From a bacterium (GTDB taxonomy: Bacteria > Electryoneota > B3-LCP), in contig JAPKYS010000048.1 in assembly GCA_026394195.1 (NCBI GenBank), positions 1 through 34,542 of the forward strand: a stretch of DNA of 34,542 bases, given 5' to 3'. Both the position numbers and the translations under genes were made by a program. Positions within the stretch are counted from its first letter, which is position 1; every line of letters begins with the position of its first letter. The notes under the pieces were generated by a model. It had not been told where the DNA came from, did no database searches, and was given only the letters and a program-made list of their open reading frames with translations. Shown here in pieces: positions 1 to 8,869 of the stretch.

Positions 1-1704
1 GCCGGGCAACTTCTGAAACGTCAGAGTATCCGCCGCCCAGACCACTCCGCGGTAATCGCCGACATAGGCAATATACTGATACGTTCCTGCCGGTGCAGAA
101 GCTGACACGGTTTGATTGCGCAGAGTTGTACAGCTATCCAGAGGCAGATCCCGATGTTGCGGAGGACTGAAGTAAACTATCGGGGAAGCTCCCGGGTAGA
201 TAATCTGCCACCAGAGGTCCGTCGGAAGCGGGTTACGAACCCCATTGACGGTGGTCAGGTGATAGCTGAAACTCCCTCCATTTGCCGGGATCACAATCGG
301 GGAAACTGTCGGGATCATCCCCACTGCGACGTCGCCCTGAAGCTGGTTATACTTTATGGTGAGAAAATCGTATTCCGCCTGATCGACAAACATGAACCCG
401 GCAGTCGCAATCACATTCCCCTGGCGGTCGAGCGTAACGTCAATTCCCTCTTCGAGATTGAGGTCATCCTGATCGTAGATCGCCAGCCATTTCATATTGC
501 CTTCAGAGTCATACTTGATGGTGGTGCAGCCGATTCCTCCGTTGAGCTGGTAGCTTTGGCCTGATGCGTATACGTTTGAGTCGTCGTCAACCACAAGCGC
601 TCGGGCTTTGTTACCCCACGATGAAGTTTGCTGATAGTACCGCACCCATTGCATCGTTCCACTACTGTTAAGCTTGAAGGTGACAAATTTGAACGTATAG
701 TTTGAGTCCTGCTGATTGCCCACAATCAGAATGTTTCCTTGAGGGTCCAGCTTCAGATCCTCAGCGTAGTAGTCGATGGTAGCTGTCCCTCCAAAGCGAT
801 GCACCCAGAGGCGCGTTCCGGAAGCGCTGTATTTGATCGTTATACAATCGGATTGCGTGATTGCCTCACTGTATCCAGTCACGTAAAGGTTGGCGTTTTC
901 ATCAAGCGCCATCGCTCTGGGATAGTCAAACTGATTACTGGGGCCATTGTAATTGGATAACCATTGCTGTTGGCCTGATGAGTTATACTTGATGGTCGTA
1001 TAATCATAGTTGGTGTTTGTTCCCGGATCGACGTCGCTGAACCCGGTGACATAGACATTCCCCATTCCATCAACAGCGATGTCGACCGGTTGAGCCTCTG
1101 CAGTTCCTGGTGCAATAAATTCAACCAGCCATTGCTGCACGCCAAGATTATTGTACTTGATGGAGACATAGCGACTTCTACCCTGGCTATTATTGGAGTA
1201 TCCCGTCACATAACAATTGCCGGATGCGTCTACAGCGATTGCCTGCGCGATATCCGTCCGGTTGTCAGGTCCATTGTAGGTCGCTTCCCAGAGCAGTTGC
1301 CCTTGAGGGTTGATGCAGATGGTGGTCATGTCATCATAACCCGTGCCTGCAGTGAACCCGGTTAGGTAGAGATTCCCTTGTGGATCCAGAGCCATATCCG
1401 TAGGCGCCTCCCAGGACCATTCAACGCTCCCTGAGTAATAAAACCTCCAGAGCAGACTTCCATCCGGTGCGTATTTGATGGCAAGATAATCATATCCTGT
1501 GGAGTCATTGTGAAAGCCATGTCCTGCAACGAAGACATTACCGAGGGAGTCGGTAAGAACGCCGATAGGTAGTGCGTCCGCGTGGTAGGGGTCCAATTCT
1601 CGGACCGACCAATCCAGACCAACGATGGCTTTGACCGGAGTCAAAGGCAGAAGAAGGAGAAAAACCATTCCGGTTGCGGTTGCGAGTCTCCAGTTCATTT
1701 TCAT
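1..1704 (-). CDS. Secreted SBBP-type beta-propeller protein (C-terminus outside window)
   Basis: The reading frame is open from the ATG at 1704 to the left edge (568 codons, no stop), so the C-terminus lies outside. A signal peptide is clear: residues 1-26, basic start MKMNWR, hydrophobic core, cleavage likely after VKA. Then come eight repeats of about 60 residues with the pattern D-x-x-G-N-x-Y-V-T-G, a gap, T-I-K-Y-N, then G-x-x-x-W, typical of SBBP/delta-60 beta-propeller proteins of FCB-type bacteria. After the last repeat (about residue 465) an Ig-like segment begins, starting with VGMIPTVSPIVIPANGGS. An AAAGGA ribosome-binding site lies 6-9 bases before the ATG. The protein is probably exported or surface-bound. 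A T9SS sorting tail may follow, but that part is not in the window. The exact function is unknown. Confidence 0.88.
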   Translation of the reverse strand, partial: MKMNWRLATATGMVFLLLLPLTPVKAIVGLDWSVRELDPYHADALPIGVLTDSLGNVFVAGHGFHNDSTGYDYLAIKYAPDGSLLWRFYYSGSVEWSWEAPTDMALDPQGNLYLTGFTAGTGYDDMTTICINPQGQLLWEATYNGPDNRTDIAQAIAVDASGNCYVTGYSNNSQGRSRYVSIKYNNLGVQQWLVEFIAPGTAEAQPVDIAVDGMGNVYVTGFSDVDPGTNTNYDYTTIKYNSSGQQQWLSNYNGPSNQFDYPRAMALDENANLYVTGYSEAITQSDCITIKYSASGTRLWVHRFGGTATIDYYAEDLKLDPQGNILIVGNQQDSNYTFKFVTFKLNSSGTMQWVRYYQQTSSWGNKARALVVDDDSNVYASGQSYQLNGGIGCTTIKYDSEGNMKWLAIYDQDDLNLEEGIDVTLDRQGNVIATAGFMFVDQAEYDFLTIKYNQLQGDVAVGMIPTVSPIVIPANGGSFSYHLTTVNGVRNPLPTDLWWQIIYPGASPIVYFSPPQHRDLPLDSCTTLRNQTVSASAPAGTYQYIAYVGDYRGVVWAADTLTFQKLPG

Positions 1705-1861
1705 GGCAAGTCCTTTTGATTGATGAAATTGTTGGCAGCATGGTAATTGTGAATCATTTCTCGATTACTTGACTATGAGGCGATTTTATCCAATTGCAGT
1801 GAGTCCATTGGCGATGGGGTAGAACCGAGACCAACCCCTGCCATACCCGTCCCGTTTTTAC

Positions 1862-1890
1862 TTGACTCCCCCTGAAGAACGCGCTATATT
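1862..1890 (+). promoter_or_regulatory. Sigma70-like promoter candidate for dnaE
   Basis: TTGACT (1862-1867), a 17-base spacer and TATATT (1885-1890) lie about 80 bases upstream of dnaE. The rest of the 1705-1971 divergent region must also hold the promoter of the beta-propeller gene, but I see no clear one. The dnaE start itself has no good Shine-Dalgarno sequence. Confidence 0.5.
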
Positions 1891-1971
1891 ATACAGGTGC
1901 GTTGGTGCCAAACATAATGCAATAATAACAATGACTTACAATTTTAACTCTCCTGCCCCGAACTAAATATC

Positions 1972-4900
1972 ATGAGTTTCGTCCACCTACATACCCACTC
2001 CGATTACTCACTACTGGATGGCTCCGCCAAGGTCAAGGACCTGGTACGCACCGCCCGGGATCTGGGCATGACCGCCCTGGCTTTGACCGACCACGGCAAC
2101 CTCTTCGGAGCTATCGAATTCTATCGCGAAGCCCGCAAAGCGGAGCTGAAGCCCATTATCGGAATCGAACTTTATATGGCGCCGGGAGCGCGGCAGGATC
2201 GCACTACCAACACGGGCATAAAAGACTCATCCAATCACCTGGTGCTGCTGGCAAAGGATGAAGTCGGCTACCGCAATTTGATCCGCTTAAGTTCGCTGGC
2301 TTACCTGGAAGGGTTTTACTACCGCCCCCGCATCGATTGGGAATTGCTGGAAAAACACCACCAGGGACTGATCTGTATGACCTCCTGTTTAAAGGGGCTG
2401 GTGCCGCAGCTGCTGATCCAGAATCGCGAGGAGGAAGCTCAAAAAGTAAGCTCGCGGTTCAAAGAATTGTTCGGATCGGATTTTTACCTGGAAGTTCAGA
2501 ATCACGGCATCGCCGAAGAAGCGTTGGCAATTCAGGCGATGCACCGCTTGGGGAAAAAGTTGGACCTGAAGCTGGTGGTCACCAACGACGTTCATTATCT
2601 TAAGCGGGAAGACGACGAAGCTCACGACGTGCTGCTGTGCATCCAATCCGGCAAAACGCGGGCAGAAACGCAGCGGATGAAATTTTCCGGAGCCGGCTAT
2701 CACCTGCGCAGTCCCGAAGAGATGGAAGCTCTGTTCCGCGACCTGCCGGAAGCCTTGAAAGTCACTGAAGAGATCGCCGAGCGCTGCAATCTGGAGTTGG
2801 ACTTTTCACACCAGCATTTCCCTGAATACCCCATCCCGGCAGATGAAAAGGGCGCCACTCTGGAAACTTTCTTCGAGCAGCAAGCACAGGAAGGCTTAAT
2901 CTTACGCTATCCCAACCCTACTGAAGAAGCAAAGGCGCGGCTGGCGCATGAAATCAAGGTTATTAAAAAATTAGGGTTTGCAGGCTACTTCCTGATCGTC
3001 AAAGACTTCATTGACTTTGCCCGATCCCGGCAGATACCCGTGGGTCCGGGCAGAGGATCTGCGGCGGGAAGCCTGGTCGCCTATTCGCTCGGCATTACCA
3101 ATATCGACCCGCTGCGATACGGCTTACTCTTCGAGCGCTTCCTCAATCCGGAACGAGTCTCGCCGCCCGATATCGACATCGATTTTGCGGACAACCGCAG
3201 AGCCGAAGTCATTGATTACGTCAGGGACAAATACGGCAGCAATTCAGTCACGCAAATCATCACCTTCGGTAAAATGCTGGCGAAAGCCGTAGTACGGGAC
3301 GTGGGGCGCGTCATGGGGCTGCCTTACAGCGACGTTGACCGGCTGGCGAAGTTAATCCCTCCCACGCTGGGTATGACTTTGGATCGCGCCACTGATGAGG
3401 CGCCGGAATTCCGCATGTTGGTGGAATCGAACCCCATCTACCGCAAGTTGATCAGCATCAGCAAGGTATTGGAAGGCGTCAATCGTAACGCTTCCACTCA
3501 TGCAGCCGGCGTGGTGATCGCTCCGGGTGATCTAATGGATTACGTCCCCCTCTTCAAAGCAGCGGAAACGGGCGAAACCACCACTCAGTGGGACATGAAG
3601 TGGCTGGATGCCATCGGTTTGTTAAAAATGGATTTTCTTGGGCTGCGCACGCTGACGGTTATCAAAGATACTCTGGCTGCGCTGCACGAAAGAGGCGTCG
3701 ACGTCGATCTCGACGGCATTCCCTTGGATGATGCCGCTACTTTCCGGCTTTTTGCCGATAAAGCCACAGTGGGTGTGTTTCAGTTTGAAAGTTCCGGCAT
3801 GAAGGAGAATCTGGCACGGCTGCAACCGGAACGACTGGAAGACCTGATCGCTATGAACGCTCTCTATCGCCCCGGCCCCATGGAGATGATCAGCACCTAC
3901 ATCGCTCGCAAGCGCGGACGGGAAAAGATCGAATACCTCCACGAGTCACTGCGACCGATCTTAGAAGAGACCTACGGCATCATCGTCTACCAGGAACAGG
4001 TCATTCGCATCGCCTCGGATATCGCGGGATTTTCGCTGGGAAAGGCGGATATCCTGCGCCGCGCCATGGGCAAGAAGAAGCTCTCTGAGATGCAGAAGCT
4101 CAAGGACGAGTTCATCCAGGGCGCCATCGACCGGGGCTTGACCGAGAAAGTTGCTGCGGCTATCTACGACTACGTCGAACGCTTCGCTTCCTACGGCTTC
4201 AACAAGAGCCACTCTGCCGGATACGCGCTGGTTGCCTACCAGACCGCCTACTTGAAAGCTCACTACCCGGCGGAATTCATGGCTGCCTGCTTGACGTCGG
4301 AAATCAACTCCTCGGACCGCATCCTGCTGCTGATCGACGAGTGCCGGCATCTGGGACTCACCATCCATCCGCCGAGCATCAATCTCAGCCGCTACCAGTT
4401 TACCGTCGAAGAAGGGGGGATACGCTTCGGTCTGGGGGGAGTCAAAAACGTCGGCGAAGGCGCCATCGAACAAGTGATAGCGGCGCGGGACATCTTCGGG
4501 CTCTACCGCTCACTCTACGATATCACCGAACGCACCGACGGACAGAAGGTCAATCGCAAGGTACTGGAAAGCCTGATTCAGTCCGGCGCTTGCGACGACC
4601 TGGAAGGACATCGGGCGCAGATGAAGGCAGCGCTGGATGACGTGCTGCGTTACGGGCAGCAGATTCGCGCCGAAAAAAGTCAGGGGCAGGAGTCGCTTTT
4701 CGGATTGGAAAGCGCCGAAGCCGTGCCTCCCACCCGGATGGCGCTTCCCGCTATGGACGTCTGGTCATCAGCTGAAACTCAGATACTGGAAAAGGAGTCT
4801 TTAGGGTTCTACCTTTCCACGCACCCGCTGGAATCCTACCGGCTGGAAGTCGCCAGTTTTTCGCAGCTCCCTTTTAGCGCCATGGATCGGGCGGGTGATT

Positions 4901-5439
4901 CACAGCCCATCCGTTTGGTTGGGTACGTCAGCGAAATCCGCCGTTTGAACGACAAGAAAAACCGCCAGATGGCGTTCGTAACGCTGGTGGATTTCAGCGG
5001 TTCGGTGGAAGCGTTATTCTTCGCTGACGTCTTTGAAAAACACAGCAGCATTATCCAAAAAGATGCCGCCCTGGTTGTCGTCGGCAGATGCAGCACGCGC
5101 GAGAATGAAGCAGTGAAGGTGATTGCTGAAGACGCATTCCCTCTGGAAAGTGCCCGCTCCAGTCTCACCATTGGTCTGGAAGTCGCCATCGACCGTACCC
5201 GTTCCAGGCCAGATCTGGCAGAACGGATCGAGAGGCTCTGCATGCAGCATCCCGGCAGCACACCGCTCTATATCCGTTTAATCGGCGGAGAAAACGGCGA
5301 AAGGCGCTTTGTGGTGGAAAATTTCCAGCTCAAGCTGGGCGACCATCTGATCAACCGGCTGGAACAACTGGTGGGCGAGGGAAACGTTCGACTGATGGCA
5401 GGAGCAGTCAATGGCAGCAGCAAGACCAGTCACCGTTAA
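1972..5439 (+). CDS. dnaE: DNA polymerase III alpha subunit
   Basis: This is the replicative polymerase (family C), 1155 residues, the usual length for DnaE. The N-terminal PHP domain has its metal-site residues in place: HTH at 7-9, H41, E66, H89, C139, and D206/H208 in NDVHY. The PHP domain may therefore be enzymatically active, unlike that of E. coli. The palm carries PDIDIDF with D400 and D402, and the third catalytic Asp is D554 in KMDFLG. Helix-hairpin-helix and beta-binding regions follow. An OB-fold lies near residues 980-1050 (LVGYVSEIRR...). There is no fused exonuclease domain, so this is DnaE and not PolC. The gene overlaps the next small ORF by 29 bases. Confidence 0.98.
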   Translation: MSFVHLHTHSDYSLLDGSAKVKDLVRTARDLGMTALALTDHGNLFGAIEFYREARKAELKPIIGIELYMAPGARQDRTTNTGIKDSSNHLVLLAKDEVGYRNLIRLSSLAYLEGFYYRPRIDWELLEKHHQGLICMTSCLKGLVPQLLIQNREEEAQKVSSRFKELFGSDFYLEVQNHGIAEEALAIQAMHRLGKKLDLKLVVTNDVHYLKREDDEAHDVLLCIQSGKTRAETQRMKFSGAGYHLRSPEEMEALFRDLPEALKVTEEIAERCNLELDFSHQHFPEYPIPADEKGATLETFFEQQAQEGLILRYPNPTEEAKARLAHEIKVIKKLGFAGYFLIVKDFIDFARSRQIPVGPGRGSAAGSLVAYSLGITNIDPLRYGLLFERFLNPERVSPPDIDIDFADNRRAEVIDYVRDKYGSNSVTQIITFGKMLAKAVVRDVGRVMGLPYSDVDRLAKLIPPTLGMTLDRATDEAPEFRMLVESNPIYRKLISISKVLEGVNRNASTHAAGVVIAPGDLMDYVPLFKAAETGETTTQWDMKWLDAIGLLKMDFLGLRTLTVIKDTLAALHERGVDVDLDGIPLDDAATFRLFADKATVGVFQFESSGMKENLARLQPERLEDLIAMNALYRPGPMEMISTYIARKRGREKIEYLHESLRPILEETYGIIVYQEQVIRIASDIAGFSLGKADILRRAMGKKKLSEMQKLKDEFIQGAIDRGLTEKVAAAIYDYVERFASYGFNKSHSAGYALVAYQTAYLKAHYPAEFMAACLTSEINSSDRILLLIDECRHLGLTIHPPSINLSRYQFTVEEGGIRFGLGGVKNVGEGAIEQVIAARDIFGLYRSLYDITERTDGQKVNRKVLESLIQSGACDDLEGHRAQMKAALDDVLRYGQQIRAEKSQGQESLFGLESAEAVPPTRMALPAMDVWSSAETQILEKESLGFYLSTHPLESYRLEVASFSQLPFSAMDRAGDSQPIRLVGYVSEIRRLNDKKNRQMAFVTLVDFSGSVEALFFADVFEKHSSIIQKDAALVVVGRCSTRENEAVKVIAEDAFPLESARSSLTIGLEVAIDRTRSRPDLAERIERLCMQHPGSTPLYIRLIGGENGERRFVVENFQLKLGDHLINRLEQLVGEGNVRLMAGAVNGSSKTSHR

Positions 5440-5608
5440 GACGGCGAAATCCGATCTGATCTGCCTGGAGTGCGTCAATGCCCGCTTTCCTGACCCCAAA
5501 GAGCAGTGCTACAAGTTCGGCGGCTTGATCTGCACGGTGGACGACAGCAACGTGGAGAAGTACCGGAAGTGCAAGTTTGCGCAAGGGGTGGGGAGGGCGA
5601 GTGGATAA
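5411..5608 (+). CDS. Small Cys-rich protein overlapping dnaE
   Basis: A 65-residue ORF starts inside the last codons of dnaE in another frame. It has a good ribosome-binding site, AGGAG at 5400-5404, six bases before the ATG, and this supports a real, translationally coupled gene. Five cysteines (C18, C21, C33, C41, C54) include a CxxC pair, which suggests a small metal-binding (zinc or iron) protein. There is no signal peptide or membrane segment. I do not recognise the family. It could still be a chance ORF, because short ORFs are common in GC-rich DNA, but the Cys spacing and the ribosome-binding site argue for a gene. Confidence 0.6.
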   Translation: MAAARPVTVKTAKSDLICLECVNARFPDPKEQCYKFGGLICTVDDSNVEKYRKCKFAQGVGRASG

Positions 5609-5732
5609 AAAGAAACAGCGCCGAACCAGAGTCCGACGCCGTCGGGCCAGCGTTACTCACGCATGGCGATGTAGCTATAAATAATGTACGCATTTAAATT
5701 CGGGTTGTCAAGTTCTTCATGAAATAGAAATA

Positions 5733-5756
5733 GTCGGGGGCACCCCTGACCCCAAC
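5733..5756. repeat. Short GGGG/CCCC hairpin repeat, isolated copy
   Basis: An imperfect hairpin starting GTCGGGGGC and ending GACCCCAAC. It is a diverged copy of the hairpin that ends both 240-bp repeats (17377-17400 and 18089-18112), where the stem GTCGGGGTC/GACCCCGAC is perfect. It lies in the 5609-5786 gap between the small Cys-rich gene and yigZ and could act as a weak terminator. Confidence 0.6.
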
Positions 5757-5786
5757 ATCGGCTACTTTGGATTATAGAACTTCACC

Positions 5787-6389
5787 ATGTCGTCACCCGA
5801 CCACTATCACACCCTCTCTTCCTCCGCCCGATCAGAACTGCGCGTCAAAGCCAGCCGCTTCTTCGGGTTTGCCGAATCGGTGCCTGACGAAGCTGCGGCA
5901 GCAGCCATGCGAGTCAGGTTGAAGAAAGAGTATCACGACGCGTCGCACCAGCCATTTGCCTATCGGCTCTGTGACGGCAGCGAACGCTGTTCGGATGACG
6001 GCGAACCGAAGGGAACGTCGGGTCAGGCGATTCTGCTGGAAATCCGGCGAGCTGAAGTTTCTGACGTGCAGGTGGTGGTGGTACGTTACTTCGGAGGTAC
6101 CAAACTCGGCAAAGGGGGACTGTCCAGAACCTTCTCAGACTGCGCCCGGGAAGCTCTTGTCGAAGGTGGGCGGATCTTGGTCACTAAATCCTCCAGCTTT
6201 TCCATTATCCTCACCCCAGAGGATGTGAAAACAGCCAAAGCCATTGCTTTGGAATTTTCAGCGGTCGTGGAAACGCAAAGTTACGATCCTCTGGCACATT
6301 TAAAAATCGTCGTGCCCGAGAGTCGCATCCAAGACTGCCGGCAGGCGTTGCTGGATCGTTTCGGGAAGACAATCATTACTGAAAGTTAG
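5787..6389 (+). CDS. yigZ: YigZ/IMPACT family protein (UPF0029)
   Basis: The protein has 200 residues, close to the roughly 204 of E. coli YigZ. The N-terminal IMPACT domain carries the family core: KKEYHDASHQPFAYRL, then SDDGEPKGTSGQ, then VVVVRYFGGTKLGKGGL (about residues 45-115). The C-terminal third fits the ferredoxin-like DUF1949 domain. Eukaryotic IMPACT regulates the translation-control kinase GCN2. The bacterial role is unsettled. The stop codon is followed directly by the ATG of the CorC-like gene, with no base between, so the two are almost certainly co-transcribed. No clear ribosome-binding site precedes the start, so the N-terminus could be slightly different. Confidence 0.93.
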   Translation: MSSPDHYHTLSSSARSELRVKASRFFGFAESVPDEAAAAAMRVRLKKEYHDASHQPFAYRLCDGSERCSDDGEPKGTSGQAILLEIRRAEVSDVQVVVVRYFGGTKLGKGGLSRTFSDCAREALVEGGRILVTKSSSFSIILTPEDVKTAKAIALEFSAVVETQSYDPLAHLKIVVPESRIQDCRQALLDRFGKTIITES

Positions 6390-7613
6390 ATGGAAGTCTG
6401 GTTAATTCTGGGCAGCTTGCTCCTGGCAGGCTACTTTGCCGGAACGGAAACGGCATTTCTCTCGGTCAGCCGCATCCGCATTGAAGGATTCCTGCACCGC
6501 GGACGATGGGGAGCGAAATCCGCGCGCTGGTTCCTGGAAAAACCCGCCCGCTTCGTCCTGACGACACTGGTTGGCACCAACCTGGGCAACATCGCCGCAT
6601 CATCGCTGCTGACCGCTTACCTCATCGGGTACGAAGTCCCCACCGCTTGGATATTGCCGATCAGCACGCTGATGGTGTTGATCATTGCTGAAATTATCCC
6701 CAAATCGTTGGGACGTGATCTCGCTGAGCCGGCTGCTCTCTGGGTAGCTCCTTCGTTGCGGTTCTTCCAGTTCATCTTCTACCCCATTATTGTTTTTGTA
6801 AGCTGGAATACTACGCTGATCGTATCCTTATTCGGTCAGAAATCGGTGGAGGTCAAGCGGTTCTTCACCCGGCGTGATTTCGAGCTGCTGATTCGTGAAG
6901 GACAAAAAACCGGCGCGCTGCAGCCGCGGCACCAGTCGCTGATCTCCCGGGCGCTGCATTTCCGTACAGCCACCACCCACGACGTGATGACACCCCGGAC
7001 GGAAATTGTCGCGTTGGAGCTGAACGACGGATTGGAAGATCTCCGTAGAGTGGCATTATCCTCCGGCTTTTCCAAAATCCCCGTTTACCAGAATGACGTC
7101 GATCATATCATCGGAATCGCCTACGCACTGGATCTGTTCAATCGCCCGGAAACCCTGGCGCAGATCATTCGTCCGGTTCCTTTTTTTCCCGGTCAGAAGA
7201 AAGCCTGGGAAGCCTTTCGCGATCTGCGCGCCGCGCACCAATCCATTGCAGTCGTGGTGGATGAATACGGCGGGACGGCCGGCATCGTCACGCTGGAAGA
7301 CTTCATCGAAGAAGTCACCGGCGATATCGAAGACGAACACGACCCGGCGCGCCTGGCGCTCCGGCAGGTCAGCGAAAATAAATGGGTCGTATCCGCCCGC
7401 ATGGAAGTCGAAGAGCTCAATCAGCGCTTGAATCTGGATATTCCGGAAGGTGAGTATGAGACTTTAGGGGGGTATATTACCGAAAGTCTGGGCAGGATTC
7501 CGCAGCGAGGTGAAGTCGTCGAGTTAGGGGATTATCGCGTTGAAATTTTACGGTCGACCCGAACGCGGATCAGAGTGGTAGTGGTGGAGAAAATAGAGGG
7601 CGAGGAGGTTTAG
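6390..7613 (+). CDS. CNNM/CorC-HlyC family membrane protein with CBS pair
   Basis: The 407 residues show the three-part architecture of the family. A DUF21/CNNM transmembrane domain covers about residues 1-150, with its conserved EIIPK motif at 101-105. A CBS domain pair covers about 195-315 (HDVMTPRTEIVAL, then VVDEYGGTAGIVTLEDFIEEV). A CorC_HlyC domain covers about 330-402. Members transport or regulate Mg2+ or other divalent cations in the inner membrane. Older annotations call them hemolysins. The gene begins at the base after the yigZ stop and ends before a strong terminator, so the two probably form a short operon. Confidence 0.94.
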   Translation: MEVWLILGSLLLAGYFAGTETAFLSVSRIRIEGFLHRGRWGAKSARWFLEKPARFVLTTLVGTNLGNIAASSLLTAYLIGYEVPTAWILPISTLMVLIIAEIIPKSLGRDLAEPAALWVAPSLRFFQFIFYPIIVFVSWNTTLIVSLFGQKSVEVKRFFTRRDFELLIREGQKTGALQPRHQSLISRALHFRTATTHDVMTPRTEIVALELNDGLEDLRRVALSSGFSKIPVYQNDVDHIIGIAYALDLFNRPETLAQIIRPVPFFPGQKKAWEAFRDLRAAHQSIAVVVDEYGGTAGIVTLEDFIEEVTGDIEDEHDPARLALRQVSENKWVVSARMEVEELNQRLNLDIPEGEYETLGGYITESLGRIPQRGEVVELGDYRVEILRSTRTRIRVVVVEKIEGEEV

Positions 7614-7682
7614 GTCAGCATCCACGTTTACTGCTGGCGGTAGGCAATAATTGCAGTGGGGTTGCACTCTAATTATACATAA

Positions 7683-7706
7683 AAAGGCGGCTCATAAGCC
7701 GCCTTT
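7683..7706. terminator. Bidirectional intrinsic terminator
   Basis: A perfect 10-bp stem, AAAGGCGGCT / AGCCGCCTTT, with a CATA tetraloop. It has A-rich sequence on one side and T residues on the other. It lies between the convergent CorC-like gene and the T9SS cargo gene and can serve both. Confidence 0.85.
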
Positions 7707-7733
7707 AAATTGTTCGGGAGTCTATAATGCGAC

Positions 7734-8702
7734 CTACCTTACCAGCATCGCCTTGATCGAAGCCTGCCGGCTGCCGGATTGCATCATGATCAGGTAGGCT
7801 CCGGACGACAATCCTTGCGGAGCCCAGTTGACGTAGTGCACGCCGGCAGGGAAGAAGCGTCTGGCGATCTCTCCGACAAATCGACCCGAAGTATCATACG
7901 CCTTCAGAGACACCCAATCGGGTCGATCCAATTGAAACTGGATCGACGTCTGCGGATTGAAAGGATTTGGGTATAATCCGCAGATGCGAAAATCATTCGG
8001 TTGGTCCGGTTTCAGCCAAATTTTTTCACCCAAGTAGGTTTCCACCTGAACCCTGATGAAAAAATCCCGCCCCACACCCCAGTCATCCTTGATCGTCCCC
8101 CAGGCGTTATGTGTGCCGCCCCACCATTCGCAGCTGGTGGTGGTGGAAGGAATGCCGTCATCTGCCAGAATGGCTAAAGCGCTGTCGGTGGTGTCGGTGA
8201 AGAATGGTTCCCAACCGATGTGGAATTTTGCACCGGCGGCAAAATGGAGATTCCAGGCTTCCAGATTGATGAAGGTCGAATCAGGGTACACGTTCACCTG
8301 GTCATCCGGGATGACCAGGGAATCCAGCGCCTGATTGGGCGGTGTGTTGGGGAGTATTCCTCCACTCGACCAGGCCAGGACGTGCACATCCGGTAGAGTC
8401 CCTAAAGAATCTCCCGGAATTTTATAAAAAAAGAACACCACTGCGATCACTTTACAGGAATCTACAGAGGTGAATCGAACGTTAAAATAGTGATCGTCCC
8501 ACTCGTCGGGCAGGGGAAAGTAGTACGCGGGGGCCCAGTTGTCGTAGACGATCCAGAAGCTGGTGTCGGGTTGGGCCAGAGCAGGCAGTGGAGGCATCGG
8601 CATAGCGCTGCTGTCATCTTTTTGCCGGGCTCCGCCCCAACTCGACGCTGCCAGTACTAAGATTATACCAAGTAATCCGAACCAGACTCTTCGGTGCTTC
8701 AT
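7734..8702 (-). CDS. Exported protein with T9SS C-terminal sorting domain
   Basis: The protein has 322 residues. The N-terminus is a signal peptide: MKHRR, a hydrophobic core, cleavage near SSWGGA. The middle (about 40-235) is rich in Trp, Asp and Pro and looks like a beta-sandwich. I do not recognise it. The last about 80 residues are a typical FCB secretion/sorting domain: YPNPFNPQTSIQFQL, then LKAYDTSGRFV, then GVHYVNWAPQGLSSGAYLI. This type of tail directs proteins through the T9SS. The gene is divergent from sprA, the translocon, with 167 bp between them. The ORF ends 27 bp from the terminator shared with the CorC-like gene. Confidence 0.87.
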   Translation of the reverse strand: MKHRRVWFGLLGIILVLAASSWGGARQKDDSSAMPMPPLPALAQPDTSFWIVYDNWAPAYYFPLPDEWDDHYFNVRFTSVDSCKVIAVVFFFYKIPGDSLGTLPDVHVLAWSSGGILPNTPPNQALDSLVIPDDQVNVYPDSTFINLEAWNLHFAAGAKFHIGWEPFFTDTTDSALAILADDGIPSTTTSCEWWGGTHNAWGTIKDDWGVGRDFFIRVQVETYLGEKIWLKPDQPNDFRICGLYPNPFNPQTSIQFQLDRPDWVSLKAYDTSGRFVGEIARRFFPAGVHYVNWAPQGLSSGAYLIMMQSGSRQASIKAMLVR

Positions 8703-8869
8703 CGCTCTCTCCCTAAGAGGATTATGGGAACTTTTCGGATCAAATCAAGGGGTTCGATAGTTCAACCGTCCGAGGATTCGACTCTCAGAGACGCCCTCTG
8801 GTTCCCAATATACTATAACGACCGGCTTGATGCAAGCAGAATATCCCTCAATCCCAGACTTCAGACCTG

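Noticed and set aside
492..1741. Several short minus-strand ORFs in other frames, suggesting a broken gene
   Set aside because: The frame starting at 1704 is open without interruption to the left edge with a signal peptide and eight regular repeats. The other ORFs are shadows, so the gene is not broken.
5506..5697. A 63-codon ORF behind dnaE
   Set aside because: It overlaps the small Cys-rich ORF in another frame, starts without a ribosome-binding site and looks like an out-of-frame translation.
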